From NCBI GenBank assembly GCA_002840555.1, contig PHBJ01000005.1, forward strand, positions 33,634-97,633: 64,000 nt of DNA. Reading direction: 5' to 3'. Under the pieces are notes generated by a model. That model was given only the letters and a program-made list of their open reading frames with translations. It made no database searches and was not told the DNA's origin. Source of the stretch: Deltaproteobacteria bacterium HGW-Deltaproteobacteria-13. Its GTDB lineage: Bacteria; Desulfobacterota; Syntrophia; Syntrophales; Smithellaceae. Numbering within the stretch: the first letter of the stretch is position 1; each line of letters begins with the position of its first letter. Below, one piece after another: positions 63,045-64,000 of this stretch. The translations under genes and the position numbers were made by a program.

Positions 63045-63077
63045 ATCGGGACGGCCTTCAAAATCAGCCGTCCCGAT
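63045..63077 (-). terminator. Hairpin downstream of the dodecin gene
   Basis: atcgggacggc (63045-63055) and gccgtcccgat (63067-63077) form a perfect 11-bp stem with an 11-nt loop, 38 bp beyond the dodecin stop. No T-run follows on the minus strand. Confidence 0.65.
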
Positions 63078-63114
63078 CGTTTCAGAATAGTTCCCGAAGT
63101 TGATTTCTGAAGTC

Positions 63115-63324
63115 TTAATCAGGCAGGTACTTGAACGACACTCTCAGTTTCACCCGGTATTCGACAACCTTACCGTCTTCGACTCTCATATCCATTTCCT
63201 TGACTTCCGCAATCCTGATTTCCTTCAAACTTTTCGCGGTCAGTTCGACAGCTTTTTTAGCGGCATCTTCCCACGATTTTTCACTTCCCCCGATAATTTC
63301 GATAACTTTATAAACGCTGCTCAT
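63115..63324 (-). CDS. Dodecin-family protein lacking the flavin-stacking Trp
   Basis: The 69-residue protein (start ATG 63324, SD ggaggg) is a dodecin: MSSVYKVIEIIGGSEKSWEDAAKKAV, then SLKEIRIAEVKEMDMRVEDGKVVEYRVKLRVSFKY. In flavin-binding dodecins a Trp lies in the LRWFEV-type strand and stacks on the flavin; here the matching residue is Ile38 (EIRIAEV). It may therefore bind another ligand or no flavin. The frame is open upstream but without an SD. Confidence 0.85.
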   Translation of the reverse strand: MSSVYKVIEIIGGSEKSWEDAAKKAVELTAKSLKEIRIAEVKEMDMRVEDGKVVEYRVKLRVSFKYLPD

Positions 63325-63754
63325 TTTTCCCCTCCTTTTCTTCTTAAAGGTTAGAAAACATATAGACGTTAACAACGGATTTTTAGCCGTTAATAATAAT
63401 GAATCACGAACCGTAAGAGCCGGTGCGAAAAGACTGGAAAACATTTTTCTGAAAAACTATTTGGAAATCGGATAACGAGGTGGAGAATCAGGATAAACAA
63501 TTAAAGAAGCTATTACAAGGAAGAAGAAAAACATACACCTTTTAACAGAATTATACTTCTTTTTCCAGAAACGTCAAATATAAAATATTATTATTAACTA
63601 CTTAAATTATTTAACATTATATCCATGTTTTTATTGAATTTTATAAAAAAATATCTTAGACTGCCGACCAAATATTAGAAGTCGGTATATTTTCTTTAAG
63701 AAATCCGCCCGAAATCATATTTCCCGCGCGAATATTAAATAAGGAGTATTTTTT
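63325..63754. other. Intergenic region, 430 bp, AT-rich
   Basis: No gene is seen. It holds the ribosome binding site of dodecin at its left end, an imperfect inverted repeat (taacaacgga ... ccgttaata near 63372-63395), and a hairpin gccgac/gtcggt near 63663-63686 followed by atattttcttt. The downstream acyl-CoA synthetase has a clear SD (aaggag) but no obvious promoter. Confidence 0.4.
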
Positions 63755-64000
63755 ATGAGTAAATTTACATTGGACAAGCCCGACAATCTGGTTGATTGGT
63801 GGGCCCAAAGCGTAACCAAATTTGCCGACAGAAAGCTTTTCGGCGCAAGAAACAAAAGCGGTGTTTACGAATGGGTAACTTATAAAGAAATCGGCAGCCG
63901 TATTGACAATTTACGTGCGGGACTGGCCCAACTGGGAATCGGCAAAGATGATGTCGTCGGCATCATTGCCAATAACCGTCCGGAGTGGCCGATTGTCGGT
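63755..64000 (+). CDS. AMP-forming acyl-CoA synthetase, truncated by window edge
   Basis: The first 82 residues are visible, starting MSKFTLDKPDNLVDWWAQSV and including the family segments VTYKEIGSRIDNLRAGLAQLGIGKDDVVGIIANNRPEW. This N-terminus is typical of long-chain fatty-acid-CoA ligases. SD aaggag (63741-63746) precedes the ATG. The AMP-binding core lies beyond the window, so substrate class cannot be judged. Confidence 0.85.
   Translation, partial: MSKFTLDKPDNLVDWWAQSVTKFADRKLFGARNKSGVYEWVTYKEIGSRIDNLRAGLAQLGIGKDDVVGIIANNRPEWPIVG

Overview
The window reads as chromosomal DNA of an anaerobic, Gram-negative bacterium, most likely a member of the Desulfobacterota (Deltaproteobacteria) with a syntrophic or fatty-acid-handling lifestyle. 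That placement is an inference. It rests on many iron-sulfur proteins (ferredoxin-fused nitroreductases, DUF362 proteins, a NapH/NapG-like polyferredoxin), several acyl-CoA enzymes, an oleate hydratase, an AsmA-like protein and lipoprotein signals. No rRNA, tRNA, CRISPR array, transposase or phage gene was seen. Most genes have moderate GC. Two segments are visibly AT-richer: about 34.0-38.5 kb and 54.2-55.9 kb.

Left part (0-8.7 kb, + strand): a lipoprotein with an Ig-like and a DUF3494 (ice-binding-like) domain, a GIY-YIG protein, a cobalamin-type radical SAM protein, and a four-gene run of D-2-hydroxyacid dehydrogenase, acetolactate-synthase-like TPP enzyme and an ABC exporter. This run meets, tail to tail with a 17-bp overlap, a minus-strand cluster (8.65-18.5 kb) comprising alpha/beta hydrolase, MFS transporter, ferredoxin-nitroreductase and a full MoxR/Bat operon (MoxR, DUF58, a membrane-anchored partner, BatA, BatB, BatC, BatD). 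Upstream is an oleate hydratase with a lipoprotein-like signal and its TetR neighbour.

Middle (21-34 kb): small genes with clear promoters, a MarR regulator beside a molybdopterin oxidoreductase, an exported coiled-coil protein, a nitroreductase, a frame-disrupted ADP-forming acyl-CoA synthetase, a ferredoxin, a GGDEF protein, a STAS-like protein and an AMP-forming acyl-CoA ligase.

Accessory module (34.07-38.50 kb): a two-gene operon encoding an AlbA_2/Schlafen-type protein and a 1214-residue protein with an N-terminal PD-(D/E)XK-like nuclease motif followed by a long helical region. It looks like a defence module and is the best candidate here for an undescribed system.

Right part (38.7-64 kb): a NarL-type two-component system, a redox cluster (Tat DUF362, NapH-NapG fusion, DUF362-ferredoxin), RadC, AsmA, SDR, a large PilZ protein, a methyltransferase, a GAF/HD-GYP protein, an AT-rich B12 radical SAM protein, enoyl-CoA hydratase, Lon plus Hsp20, a START-domain protein, an alpha/beta hydrolase with a second ferredoxin-nitroreductase, a dodecin lacking the usual tryptophan, and the start of a long-chain acyl-CoA synthetase cut by the window edge. 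A recurrent feature is near-consensus sigma-70 promoters with exactly 17-bp spacers, mostly driving minus-strand genes.
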